Translations under genes and position numbers: made by a program
Notes under the pieces: generated by a model
The model's database searches: none
What the model saw: the letters and a program-made list of their open reading frames with translations, nothing else
What the model was told of the DNA's origin: nothing
Origin: Shewanella donghaensis
GTDB lineage: Bacteria; Pseudomonadota; Gammaproteobacteria; Enterobacterales; Shewanellaceae
Assembly (NCBI RefSeq): GCF_007567505.1
Contig: NZ_CP041783.1
Location: 2,728,001 to 2,792,000 of the forward strand
Length of the DNA stretch: 64,000 nt
Reading direction: 5' to 3'
Part shown: positions 17,638 through 27,600 of the stretch, piece after piece
How the letters are laid out: every line of letters starts with the position of its first letter
Numbering within the stretch: position 1 is the stretch's first letter

Positions 17638-17656
17638 TGCGTCAGATTCTGTCGCA
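17638..17656. promoter_or_regulatory. 19-bp operator (copy 1) in the WYL-regulator promoter
   Basis: TGCGTCA-GATTC-TGTCGCA is a 7-5-7 inverted repeat with 6 of 7 positions paired. It lies just before a TAGTAT -10-like box (17660-17665) and 44 bases before the regulator start. The same design recurs at 18698-18716 before the FtsZ-like gene. Confidence 0.6.
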
Positions 17657-17699
17657 GGGTAGTATTATGCTCATGGCATAGAGAATCGGGAGAACATCG

Positions 17700-18707
17700 A
17701 TGCAAATCAATATCCAACGCCAAATTGCCATGCTGGAGCAAATACCTACTCACCCAAGGCGAATTACCGCCCATGACATCGCCGATAAACTGCAAAGTCG
17801 CGACTTTGATGTGGGGTTGAGAACAGTGCAACGGGAGTTAAAAGCCATGCATGATATGGGGCTTTTTGGCATAGTGCTCGATGATAGAAGCAAACCTTTT
17901 GGCTGGTCGATTGCCGCCTGTTGGCGTGGTCTTAATCTGACCTTGATGGACAATCATATGGCATTAGCGTTTCACACCCTAAAGCACAGCGCTAGCCAAC
18001 TGCTGCCTCCCCAAAGCCTTAAGCAGCTGACCCCCTACTTTGAACGTGCGGATCAAGTATTAGGTAACGACCCTGATAACCCTTGGCTTTACTGGGCATG
18101 CCGTGTGGCGCAGTTACCTAAGCCTTTTCCTTTTATTATTGAGCAGCAAGATCCACAGATATTTGAAGCCGTGCAATCGGCACTGCTCAATAAGCGTCAA
18201 ATTGCCTGCCAAATAAAACGGGTTATCGAAGGGAAAAGCTATTGGATTGATTACACGCCCATCAATCCCGAAGGCATTCAGATAACAGATGGCGTCGCGC
18301 TGCTGACCTTTACTATTGGCACAGTTGAACCAAAACTTTTTGCAAAGTCCATCGACTTATTACGCAATGTGCGATTACTCGATACGCCTGTAATTACTCG
18401 AAGTGATGTAGAAATTGCCCGTAGGAAAGCTGAAAACCAATCGGAGCTTATTGAGATTGAATTGCTTTTTTCTCCTTCGGCAAACTTTATCATGCGAAAC
18501 TTGAAGCTAAGTGAAAACCAACGTGTTGAGCAATTAGCTGATGGAAGATATCTCGTTTATGCCACGGTGGAGGACACTTCAGGGTTAAGAACGTTATTGT
18601 GGAATATGGCTGATAAGGTAGAAGTGGTCGCTCCTCTCCAATTAAGAGCCCATTTCACTCGATTAATTAATAAGGTCAATGCTCGCTATCAAAATGATGC
18701 GACTTAG
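17700..18707 (+). CDS. WYL-domain transcriptional regulator (YafY family)
   Basis: This 335-aa DNA-binding regulator has an N-terminal winged helix (about 1-65; ITAHDIADKL ... GLRTVQRELKAM), a central WYL domain with a ligand-contact region (IEGKSYWIDYTPINPEGI at about 180), and a C-terminal WCX-like extension. WYL regulators often repress or activate defence and DNA-damage genes in response to nucleic-acid ligands. GGGAG precedes ATG 17700. A 19-bp inverted repeat sits in its promoter and a second copy overlaps its stop codon, in front of the FtsZ-like gene 53 bases downstream. That supports autoregulation and direct control of the neighbour. The inducing signal is unknown. Confidence 0.9.
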   Translation: MQINIQRQIAMLEQIPTHPRRITAHDIADKLQSRDFDVGLRTVQRELKAMHDMGLFGIVLDDRSKPFGWSIAACWRGLNLTLMDNHMALAFHTLKHSASQLLPPQSLKQLTPYFERADQVLGNDPDNPWLYWACRVAQLPKPFPFIIEQQDPQIFEAVQSALLNKRQIACQIKRVIEGKSYWIDYTPINPEGIQITDGVALLTFTIGTVEPKLFAKSIDLLRNVRLLDTPVITRSDVEIARRKAENQSELIEIELLFSPSANFIMRNLKLSENQRVEQLADGRYLVYATVEDTSGLRTLLWNMADKVEVVAPLQLRAHFTRLINKVNARYQNDAT

Positions 18708-18716
18708 CCTGTCGCA
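18698..18716. promoter_or_regulatory. 19-bp operator (copy 2) before the FtsZ-like gene
   Basis: TGCGACT-TAGCC-TGTCGCA has the same 7-5-7 layout as copy 1 and the same right arm. It overlaps the stop codon of the WYL gene and ends 44 bases before the FtsZ-like start, the same distance as copy 1 has to its own gene. The equal placement argues for one protein acting at both. Confidence 0.6.
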
Positions 18717-18721
18717 CCCTT

Positions 18722-18745
18722 AGGTTACGGTATTGAAAGTAACCT
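18722..18745 (+). promoter_or_regulatory. hairpin next to the FtsZ-like ribosome site
   Basis: AGGTTAC (18722-18728) and GTAACCT (18739-18745) form a perfect 7-bp stem with a 10-base loop. The stem ends directly before AAGGAG, so it could modulate translation of the FtsZ-like gene. Confidence 0.4.
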
Positions 18746-18760
18746 CAAGGAGATGAATCG

Positions 18761-19915
18761 ATGTTTGACCTACTCGCACAAACCAAGCAAACACCGCGTA
18801 TTGCCGTTTTCGGAATCGGGGGTTGTGGATGTAACACTATTAATCAACTTAGTCAGTCCCCTCTCAATGATAATGTACAACTTATTGCCGTCAATACGGA
18901 TGCACAATCACTGGAAACCTCACAATGTGAGACTCGGTTGCAGATTGGCCTTGAAACCACCAAAGGTCTTGGAGCAGGCGCTAAGCCTCAAAAAGGTCAT
19001 GAAGCGGCACAAGAATCTGAAGCCCAGCTTAGAGAACTTATCGAATTAGCAGATATCATCTTTTTCACCGGCGGTATGGGCGGTGGAACAGGCACGGGGG
19101 CGATCCCGTTTATGGCCTCTATCGCCACTGAGCTTAATAAACCATTGGTAGTCGTCGTTACTACCCCTTTCAGTTTCGAAGGACACCAAAGAAATCTTCT
19201 GGCCAATAAAGGTGTCGATGAATTAATGCAGCACGCCAATGCCGTAATAGTTTTGCCTAACGACAAACTCGCTAAAACTCTGGACAAGAAAGTCAGCCTT
19301 GTTAACGCTTTTTTTGAAAGTAACCGTATTTTGCAAGATGTATTACTGGGGTTAACCACCACCATTAGTCAATCAGGTTTGATTAATATCGATCTCAATG
19401 ATTTCATTGCTGTTGTGGATCACCAGGGACAAGCCGCTATGGGAGTGGCGAAGCAAATGCCTGGGGAAGATTTGCAGCTGACTATCAATAATGCGCTTAA
19501 AAACCCATTACTGGAAGATGTTGACCTTACTCATGCAAAGGGCGCGATTGTGAGTGTGATGGCCTCTGAAAATATTGAACTGAGCCAATATAACTTTATT
19601 GGAGAAACCCTACATCAGCAATTAGATGAAAGCGCACTGGTAATTATTGGATTAACTATCGTTCCAGAGCTTGATTGCGAGCTAGAATTAATGGTGATTG
19701 CCACAGGGATTCAAACACCGACTGAGCATTCAGCAGTAATCGTGGATGCCTCGACAATAACACCTCAAAAAGAGCGATTTACTTCAGTTGAACTGCTGAA
19801 TATACATGAATTTCTAAAAGAAAAGTCCGACAGTAGTAACGATGATAAACATGACTTAGCTGAACTCGACACCCCAACATATACCCGCAACTTAAATCAA
19901 AGTTCAGCGGGGTAA
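18761..19915 (+). CDS. second FtsZ (tubulin-family GTPase), accessory paralogue
   Basis: FtsZ polymerises with GTP to form the division ring. This 384-aa protein has the N-terminal GIGGCGCN loop, the tubulin signature GGGTGTG at 107-113, and the catalytic T7 loop NIDLND with N209, D211 and D214. Both GTP binding and hydrolysis residues therefore look intact. The end (LDTPTYTRN) loosely follows the L-D-x-P-x-[FY]-x-R pattern of the FtsZ tail that binds FtsA and ZipA. The gene is not in a dcw cluster: its neighbours are a WYL regulator and a helicase. AAGGAG precedes ATG 18761. It could be an inducible division inhibitor, a decoy for phage FtsZ inhibitors, or a specialised filament. Those roles are inference. 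Confidence 0.9.
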   Translation: MFDLLAQTKQTPRIAVFGIGGCGCNTINQLSQSPLNDNVQLIAVNTDAQSLETSQCETRLQIGLETTKGLGAGAKPQKGHEAAQESEAQLRELIELADIIFFTGGMGGGTGTGAIPFMASIATELNKPLVVVVTTPFSFEGHQRNLLANKGVDELMQHANAVIVLPNDKLAKTLDKKVSLVNAFFESNRILQDVLLGLTTTISQSGLINIDLNDFIAVVDHQGQAAMGVAKQMPGEDLQLTINNALKNPLLEDVDLTHAKGAIVSVMASENIELSQYNFIGETLHQQLDESALVIIGLTIVPELDCELELMVIATGIQTPTEHSAVIVDASTITPQKERFTSVELLNIHEFLKEKSDSSNDDKHDLAELDTPTYTRNLNQSSAG

Positions 19916-19942
19916 TAAAGGTCTCCTGATATAAGGTCAGAC

Positions 19943-19975
19943 TTTAGAAGTTAGAAGCCAGAATTTAGAAGCAAA
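19943..19975. repeat. short TTAGAAG repeats
   Basis: TTAGAAG occurs three times within about 30 bases between the convergent FtsZ-like and helicase genes. No stem or T run is convincing, and the repeat may be simple slippage. Confidence 0.35.
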
Positions 19976-20039
19976 AGCTCAGCCGACAATAAACTATCTT
20001 CAAATATCAATATAACGATTCAGCACCAAGGTAGACATG

Positions 20040-23000
20040 TTAGTTGGGCAATATGAGCTTTGCTTTATCCACTGCATGTCTGCAACTTGGCTTGTTATCG
20101 TGATGGTTCTTGTCGTGACCGTTCTTACCTTGGGGATTCTGACCTGGTAAATTTCTACTCTGTGAATTGTTACCACGATAATTTTTACAACCCCAGAATT
20201 CACCTCTAGCACTCTTCCTAAGTACCATATCAGCACCACAAACACTGCACAGCGGTGTGGTATGAGCACACTGATCATTGAGGCAGACTTTAAAACCATC
20301 AAAACGTTTACGCGTCATCGGGCTTGCACAAAGCGCGCATCCTTCTTCTTTGTGGTCACACAAAGGGAAATGAGAACAGGAATAAAATGATGTAAAGCGC
20401 CCAGTTCTTGGTTTTAAAATTCCTGTGGTACACCGAACACAGTTAATATCCTCAAATAGGCTTTGCACTAATGATGTGGTGAACTCTTCTTGCTCAATGG
20501 CATAGTCTTGCTGAATTAGCTCGATGACAAACGGGCTCACATCGGTCATATCAGCGAGTACATAGGCCCGATGCTTAGCGCGGGTTAATGCCACATAAAA
20601 AAGTCGCCGCTCTTCTGCAAACTCAAAGTCTTCACTTTGCGGTAAAAATGCATCTAATAAAGGTGGGGTTATTTTCTTGGACGGAAAACCATGCTTGCCT
20701 GTTTTCATTCCTGTGATAACGACATAGTCTGCTTCTTTACCTTTTGAGGCATGAAAAGACTGGCACTCTATGGTGATGTTTGGATATTGATGATTAAGTT
20801 GCCTTAAGGCATTTCTATCTGGTAACTGAAACCAAAAACGGCTGAGTAAGTACACTGTGGGCTTATATTTTACACCATCATCACCCTTTAATACTCTAGT
20901 GCTGATTGCAGTCAATGCTTGCTCTATTGCATTTGGAGTGGGGTTTGCTGCTGTTGCGACTTCATTTTCGCCGCGCTTAATAACTGAAACCGCAGGTTTG
21001 GTGACTATCACCTTAGAGCGAATGTCCTTTTTTAGTTGCCCAGGATTTTGAGTCACAAACTGGGTAGCCACCTCGCCAATGCTGCTATTAAACCTGAATG
21101 TTTGGTCAAGATAGGTTTTTTCAGTTGCACCAAAATACGCGGTAAATTTTGTCGTTAAGCTAACATCTGCACCCGTAAATCGATAAATGGCCTGCCAATC
21201 ATCTCCGACGCAAAATAGTGAGGCTGTGGTTTTACTCTGTGGAGGGTAAGCCTGAGTTAATGCTCTTACTAAACGCGCTCTAGGTTCTGAAATATCTTGG
21301 AACTCATCCACCATAATATAGCGCCACGGACTGACGAATTGTGCTGTTTCGATATAAGCCAGTGCTTTTCCAATCATATCTTCAAAGTCGATATCACCAT
21401 TGGCTGATAGATGTTGCTGATAGCGGTGCAAAATTGGCTCTAGCAATTCAAATGCTTTGCGGGCTTGAGTTGGGTCAGCGGCATTATTGAAAACATGCTC
21501 TAAACCTTTAGCGTCGAGACAGGCTGATTTATAGAGGCCGATTAACAGACTAAATAACTTAGCGAGTTCAGTAACACGCCCAAGCTCATGCAATGTTTCA
21601 AGTATCGCCTCATCGGGTAATGGCGCATATTGCACTTTAAATGCCGTTACAGCCTGTTCAAGCTCATCGATTAACACCGCCTTTTTATGTTGGTAGTAAA
21701 ATAGCTCAACACAAGCAGTACCATGCTGTTGATGTAATTCACGTTTCCACGCCATTGATGTTAGATAAGCTTCATTATCAATATATGGGGCGGTATTACT
21801 GGCTTCATCTATACCGTAATATTCAATATAAACGTCATATTCAGGCAGGTAAAAGTCCGGCTGGTACTGCCGAAAATCAACACTGCTGACATCGTGTTCA
21901 TATTTCGCTTCATAGCGATATTCAATGCCATGACTAAACAGCCAATTGGCAATATAAAGCTCACCGAAACTCTTTACTCGCTCGCCTTTGAGTGTGCGAA
22001 TATCATTAGCAGTTAAGTATTCGAAATACTCACCTTCTGAATCAAAATCAAATGGGCTTTTTTCAACGTAATAATACTGACTGAAATACTCAAATAGCGG
22101 TTTGCGGTAGTCTTTATCCTCTATCAAATTTTCAAGTGTATCTTGTACCCATTTATCTTTGGCTTTTTCATCATCTGCCCAAGGTGACAAACTGGGTTGT
22201 TTACCTTCTACTTCGGCAATAATCTTTAAACCCAAACTGTGAAAGGTACTGGCTTTGATATCATCAGTGCCGAGTTTTTCTTTAATGCGGACATCCATTT
22301 CGTCAGCGGCTTTTCGACCGTAAGCCAACAATAAAATATCCGTAGTTTGGGCTTGACCGCTTGCCACTAAATAACCAGCACGGCCAACCATTACGCTAGT
22401 TTTTCCTGTGCCAGCGCCTGCTAAGAGCAAGTTATTATCATCATCAATCACACAAGCTTGACGTTGCTTAGCTGTAAGTGGCATTGATTCAATATGCTCA
22501 AAAAAATCAGCATATTTTGTGAGTTGCGACTGTACATATTGCTGCCTAATTTGCGTTACTTTGGTTTTATTCCAGCTATTAAAACGAGACAGTTTGATTA
22601 AGGCAGCTTTGAGGTCTTCAGATAAATCAACTGACTTGCACCAAGGGAACCAACGGGCATATTCACGCTGAATTCTTAACTGCATTTGCTCAAGTAACGA
22701 TTGACGTAGGTATTTATTCGCCAGGGTATGTTCAATGCGAGCGATTAATTGGCATAGCTTTTTTTCATGGGCATGCGCCCACAGTATTTCGATATCTTTT
22801 TTGAATGATGATTTTGAGAAGTAACCTAGAAATGAAACTTGGTAAAGCTTACCTTCGGCTTCAAATCGTAATAGGCAACCTAAAAAACTCGGCGTAAATT
22901 CAGCTGGTGATGCTAGCTGATCCCAGGATATAGCCACCTCTTCAAGCAAGAGCTTAGATTTCAAGAAATACGGAATCGAATGACTTTGGTGACGAGTAAA

Positions 23001-23102
23001 TACAATGCCTGCAGCAGTTAAGGTAATGCCATTGGGTTTACCTAAATACAAACGCCCAAACCAACTATAAGGAATACTTTTTTCAATGTTTTGTGGTAAC
23101 AA
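20040..23102 (-). CDS. UvrD/HelD-type superfamily 1 helicase with nuclease-like insert and zinc fingers
   Basis: A 1020-aa DNA helicase, longer than the roughly 680-aa E. coli helicase IV it resembles. The N-terminus (1-200) is the helicase-IV region (SWFGRLYLG). Walker A is AGAGTGKT (K234), DEFQD and GDDWQAIYRF follow, and VALTRAK lies near the end of the motor. After motif Ia comes an insert with PDFYLPEYDVYIEYYG (D416, E427) that looks like a Vsr/PD-(D/E)xK fold, although the last position is Tyr rather than Lys. Three C4 topoisomerase-type zinc fingers follow the motor, then an Asn/Gly/Lys-rich tail. The frame has no ATG before residue 130; TTG 23102 with AGG upstream is the best start. 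It probably acts in repair or recombination. Confidence 0.85.
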   Translation of the reverse strand: MLPQNIEKSIPYSWFGRLYLGKPNGITLTAAGIVFTRHQSHSIPYFLKSKLLLEEVAISWDQLASPAEFTPSFLGCLLRFEAEGKLYQVSFLGYFSKSSFKKDIEILWAHAHEKKLCQLIARIEHTLANKYLRQSLLEQMQLRIQREYARWFPWCKSVDLSEDLKAALIKLSRFNSWNKTKVTQIRQQYVQSQLTKYADFFEHIESMPLTAKQRQACVIDDDNNLLLAGAGTGKTSVMVGRAGYLVASGQAQTTDILLLAYGRKAADEMDVRIKEKLGTDDIKASTFHSLGLKIIAEVEGKQPSLSPWADDEKAKDKWVQDTLENLIEDKDYRKPLFEYFSQYYYVEKSPFDFDSEGEYFEYLTANDIRTLKGERVKSFGELYIANWLFSHGIEYRYEAKYEHDVSSVDFRQYQPDFYLPEYDVYIEYYGIDEASNTAPYIDNEAYLTSMAWKRELHQQHGTACVELFYYQHKKAVLIDELEQAVTAFKVQYAPLPDEAILETLHELGRVTELAKLFSLLIGLYKSACLDAKGLEHVFNNAADPTQARKAFELLEPILHRYQQHLSANGDIDFEDMIGKALAYIETAQFVSPWRYIMVDEFQDISEPRARLVRALTQAYPPQSKTTASLFCVGDDWQAIYRFTGADVSLTTKFTAYFGATEKTYLDQTFRFNSSIGEVATQFVTQNPGQLKKDIRSKVIVTKPAVSVIKRGENEVATAANPTPNAIEQALTAISTRVLKGDDGVKYKPTVYLLSRFWFQLPDRNALRQLNHQYPNITIECQSFHASKGKEADYVVITGMKTGKHGFPSKKITPPLLDAFLPQSEDFEFAEERRLFYVALTRAKHRAYVLADMTDVSPFVIELIQQDYAIEQEEFTTSLVQSLFEDINCVRCTTGILKPRTGRFTSFYSCSHFPLCDHKEEGCALCASPMTRKRFDGFKVCLNDQCAHTTPLCSVCGADMVLRKSARGEFWGCKNYRGNNSQSRNLPGQNPQGKNGHDKNHHDNKPSCRHAVDKAKLILPN

Positions 23103-23261
23103 TTTTAAACCTACGACTAAATGGTTTCACGCATTAAACTGTTGATATTCAGGCGTTACTATATCTCAATAATTCACGACTCAATATTTTCTTTTCAGCT
23201 TAATGATATTAGCCTCAGATTTTTCAGTAATAATTTGTTCCACACCAAAGTTGCACCCAAT

Positions 23262-24203
23262 TTATTGAATGTGTTTATTTACGCCCACTGATTCTTTTAC
23301 ATAGTTAGCACGCTGCACAAGGAGGTCAGTAAAGATTTTCATCGCTTCGCTTTGAGTCTTTTCTGCTAAGCTGATGATGCTGAACCTAGCATTAAGTTGC
23401 GGCATCAATTGTGGATTAAGCTGTACTAATGTCCCCGCTAGTAATTCATTACGCACTGCAATTTCAGGGGTCAACACCACTAAGTTAGAATTAAAGATAG
23501 AGTCTTTTATTGAATGAAGTTGGTCAAAACGAATTAAACCGGCAAAGTCTTCGCGCTGTAGTTGGAACAACTCTTCAAATTGATTGGCTACTGTTATCGG
23601 CAGTAACTGTGGAATTGCCATTGGATAATCACGGAATGTCGGAAGATAAAGCCTCGGCAGTTTAACCAGTGGGTGTTCAGGACGACAGCAAAAAATAACA
23701 GAGAAAGGCGGTAATGCCTGCAGGCGTAATAATGAGTTATCTTCAAGTCCGGAATTCCGAGCTTCTGCCACAAATAAATCTAGTTTCCCTTGCAGTAACT
23801 GCTCAGTTAATGATTGCCAATTACCTACTCTTAAATCAATAGTCATATTGGCACAAGTTTGCATAAACGGCGCTAATATAGGGCCTACCAAACAATTGGA
23901 TGGAATAGGACTCGCACCAATTCTAATTTCATCTTCATTATTACCATGAAATATGGCGATATCATGTTTTAATTTATCGTGTTGTTTTACGATATTCTGA
24001 CAATGATTTAATACCATCTCACCTAATAAAGTGATTGTCATGTTTTTAGAGTTTCGTTGAAATAACTTACCACCAACTAATGACTCAAGCTTTTGTAAAC
24101 TTTTAGATAAAGAAGGCTGAGTAATATTTAATTCAGATGCCGCCTTATTAAAATTTCTTAATTCAGCCAATACAACAAAGTATTTTATATGACGTAACTC
24201 CAT
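23262..24203 (-). CDS. LysR-family transcriptional regulator
   Basis: The 313-aa protein has the LysR winged helix at the N-terminus (ELRHIKYFVVLAELRNFNKAA ... ITQPSLSKSLQKLE) and a periplasmic-binding-like effector domain from about residue 90 (IRIGASPIPSNCLVGPIL). LysR proteins usually control a divergent neighbour, which here is the large secreted protease 456 bases away. That makes the protease the first candidate target. The effector is not evident. Confidence 0.93.
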   Translation of the reverse strand: MELRHIKYFVVLAELRNFNKAASELNITQPSLSKSLQKLESLVGGKLFQRNSKNMTITLLGEMVLNHCQNIVKQHDKLKHDIAIFHGNNEDEIRIGASPIPSNCLVGPILAPFMQTCANMTIDLRVGNWQSLTEQLLQGKLDLFVAEARNSGLEDNSLLRLQALPPFSVIFCCRPEHPLVKLPRLYLPTFRDYPMAIPQLLPITVANQFEELFQLQREDFAGLIRFDQLHSIKDSIFNSNLVVLTPEIAVRNELLAGTLVQLNPQLMPQLNARFSIISLAEKTQSEAMKIFTDLLVQRANYVKESVGVNKHIQ

Positions 24204-24658
24204 CTCAAGCCTTATTATATATTGAACATTTTCATCATTATTAAATCTGCCTAAATCTACCCATTTCTATATTTCGAATCTACCATAAAATTATTAAAGT
24301 CCGTTACAAAACCCACCTTGTTAAACTCTTGTGCTTCAACTCATTACGATAGAGTAATTAGTCTTATATTCACAACAATCATTTTGTTTCACTTTGTATC
24401 ATTACGGGTAAAAATAAGCTTAGTATCTTCTAACTGAACTCCACCAGCATCTATATATTATGCAGGAATAGATATAAACCACTGTTAAGTAAGCCCATTC
24501 CATAATACCTCTTAAACATAGCCTCTCATGCTTTTTCGATAAAGCTATAGTTCAATTCATAAAATGAATTAGCAGCTTAAGTAAATACACGTTAAATATT
24601 AATGTGACAAATTTGTTAAAAGGATTTGCACTCATAAATATTGATGGAAGAAAAGACA
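24204..24658. other. 455-bp divergent intergenic region, lysR / protease
   Basis: No gene is seen. The region is AT-rich. It holds a perfect inverted repeat AATTCAT-AAA-ATGAATT at 24554-24570 and a short ACAAATTTGT palindrome at 24607-24616, 43 bases before the protease start; either could bind a regulator. No clear sigma-70 pair or terminator stands out. Confidence 0.4.
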
Positions 24659-27600
24659 ATGAAATTTAAAAAAAGTTACATAATGACCCTTGCGGCCATT
24701 TATGCGGGGGCTGTAGGTGCAAGTGCTGACAGCGCTAATTTTGGTGGTGTATATTCTGAGAATATTAAACCTATTATAATCACTGATGCGATTAAAAAAT
24801 ATAACGATAATAAAAATAAAGACCGTTTGTCAGGTGAGATTATAACTCCATCTCGTAATAGTAATGGTCGTAATGTTCATCGTGCTATTACTAATTCAGA
24901 TCAAAAAGTATCTTTTGTTTATGAAGATAATATTGAGGGTGAGCAAACTTATATTATCCAATTATCAGATAAGCCAGTGTCATTATATCAAGGTAGCGTT
25001 ACAGGATTAAATGCCACCAGCCCTAGAGCCAATAAAATTCCTGCGGCTTTAAGCCCACAGTTACATGATAAGGTCGATGTGCATAGCACCGATGTACAAT
25101 CCTATCGTAATTACTTAACCGAGAAACAAGCCAGTATCACATCGCAAATTACCAGCTTAGTGGGTAATGCTAAAATCATCGATACTTATCAACTGGCCTT
25201 TAACGGTATGTCGATGCGCATGAGCCAAGAGCAAGCTGCCAATGTGGCTAACTTAGCCGGCGTGGTCAACGTTACTCGCGAAATGATCTACCAATTACAC
25301 ACTGATGTTGGCCCACAACATATCGGCGCAGACAAATTTTGGACAGGTGAAGTTACTGGCGAAGAATTTACCGGTAAAGGCATTGTTGTTGGTGTGCTCG
25401 ATACAGGTATTAACTCAGACCACGCTTCATTTGCTGCACAAGGTGATGACGGTTATGTGCATCAGTTACCTTCACGCTACGAAGGTTACCTTGGTGACTG
25501 TGAGCTAGAAGAATTTGCAAGTATGTGTAATGACAAGCTCATTGGTGTGCGCTCATACCCCGTCATAACAGATACTTATAGCGATGAAACTTTTCAGCCT
25601 GATAAAGGTTGGTGGGAAATCGAAGGCCCACTCAGACCCGCTAATGGCGAAGATTATAACGGCCATGGTTCTCATACTGCCTCTACTGCAGCGGGTAACG
25701 TGATTTTAGATAGTGCCTATATGGTACCTGATGTGGGCGTAACCAGTGACGGTAAAGCAACCAACTTGATGCTGCCACGTATTTCTGGTGTAGCGCCTCA
25801 TGCCAATGTAATCATGTATCAAGTTTGCCATCCAGGTGACGCCAGCTTTAACAGTTATACCGGTTGTCCAGGTTCTGCACTGCTCGCTGGTATTGAGGAT
25901 GCTGTGGCTGATGGCGTCGATGTGATTAACTACTCTATTGGTACCGCTTATGGCGCATTTCCGTGGGAATCCCCGACCGAAATGGCCTTTCTAGCCGCCC
26001 GTGAAGCCGGTATTTCGGTTGCTGCCTCGGCTGGTAATTCTTTTGACCCTTCTGAGGCATCTGTGCGTCGCGGCGCGATTGATCATTTATCACCTTGGTT
26101 AACCTCAGTTGCAGCAACAACCCATAGTCGTGAGTTTAGTGTTGAAGGTAAAGCACTCACCGATTCAATGGGCGGCGAACAAGCGTTGGCTGACATTACT
26201 GGTGGCGGTATAACTGACACCTATACAGGTCCTGTGGTCGAAGCTAAGGCTTATGGCTGGGAATATGAAAAGTGTAATGAAACCTTCCCTGAAGGATTTT
26301 TTGATAATTCACCTGAAGGTATCCCATACGACACCGCGCCTATCGTCGTATGTAAACGCGGTGATATTGCCCGAGTTCAAAAAGCCATTAATGTGGCAGA
26401 AGGCGGCGCAGGTGGCTTTATTTTACGTAATGCGAGCTCAAGCGAAACCGTAAGTAATGACCCGTATGTCATTCCAGGCATACAAATTCCTTATAGTGCT
26501 TATTATGGTGATGCTTCAACCAACTATTTTGGGCTATCAAGCTGGCTATCAGGTGGTAGCGATCATCAGCTAACCATTACTGCCTCAAATGTGGTCACCA
26601 CTGAGCGTGTCCCTAACGCATTAGCCGATTTCTCATCTCGCGGTCATAACTTTGATAATCCAGAAGTAATGTCACCAAATCTAGCTGCCCCTGGTGTCGA
26701 TATTTATGCCGCTTGGGCCGATGATATGGCGTTCTCAATGTCTGGGATCCCTGGAGATTTCAATACCATTAGTGGTACCTCTATGGCAGCCCCTCATGTT
26801 GCTGGTGCAATGGCATTACTAAAGCAAGCACAGCCAAGCTGGACCCCTGCACAAATTCAGTCAGCATTAATGATGACGGCGAGTTTAGCAGATGTAACTC
26901 GTACCGTTGAAACTTACCCATACCTTGATTTAGAAGCTGCAGGCTTTAGCGATGCGGGTAGTGGTGTGATTAACGTTGCACGCGCTTATAAAGCGGGTCT
27001 GATAATGGACGAAACTGGTGATAACTACCGCGCTGCTAATCCTAAAAGCGGTGGCACAGTTAATACCTTAAACGTGCCATATTTTTACAATGAAAGCTGT
27101 AATGGTACTTGTACCATGATGCGTACATTCACAGCGACCGCTGATGGTAGCTGGACAGTTGACGCTGAATCGTTAGCAATGGAAGGGGCTGACATGTTGT
27201 CATTAGAAGTGTCGCCTCAATCATTTAGCCTTAGCAAAGGCGAAACTCAGGCCATCATGCTGACAGCTAAAGTGTTAGAGGTTCAAGCGCCCGGCGCTGA
27301 CTCATCGTCATTACGCTTATTGGGTGATGTCACTATTACTCCAGAAAGCACTGATATGCCAATGCAACATTTACCCGTTAGCATTCGATACAGTGGTACC
27401 AGTTTGCCTGAAAATGTCATGGGTAAAATCCATAGACAACAAGGCCATATCTTAACTCCAGAAATCAACACTGAAGAAATTCAAACCTTTAATAGCCGCG
27501 TCAACGGCTTAGTTAAAGCAGAAGTCTTTGATGTGCAAATGCAGCGCAGTGATGTACGCGACTTAGGCAGTGCCGCACAAGCACGTATGGATGAAGGCCA

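Noticed and set aside
18997..19365. 122-codon minus-strand frame opposite the FtsZ-like gene
   Set aside because: It mirrors the GTP-binding region of a clear FtsZ and shows no features of its own.
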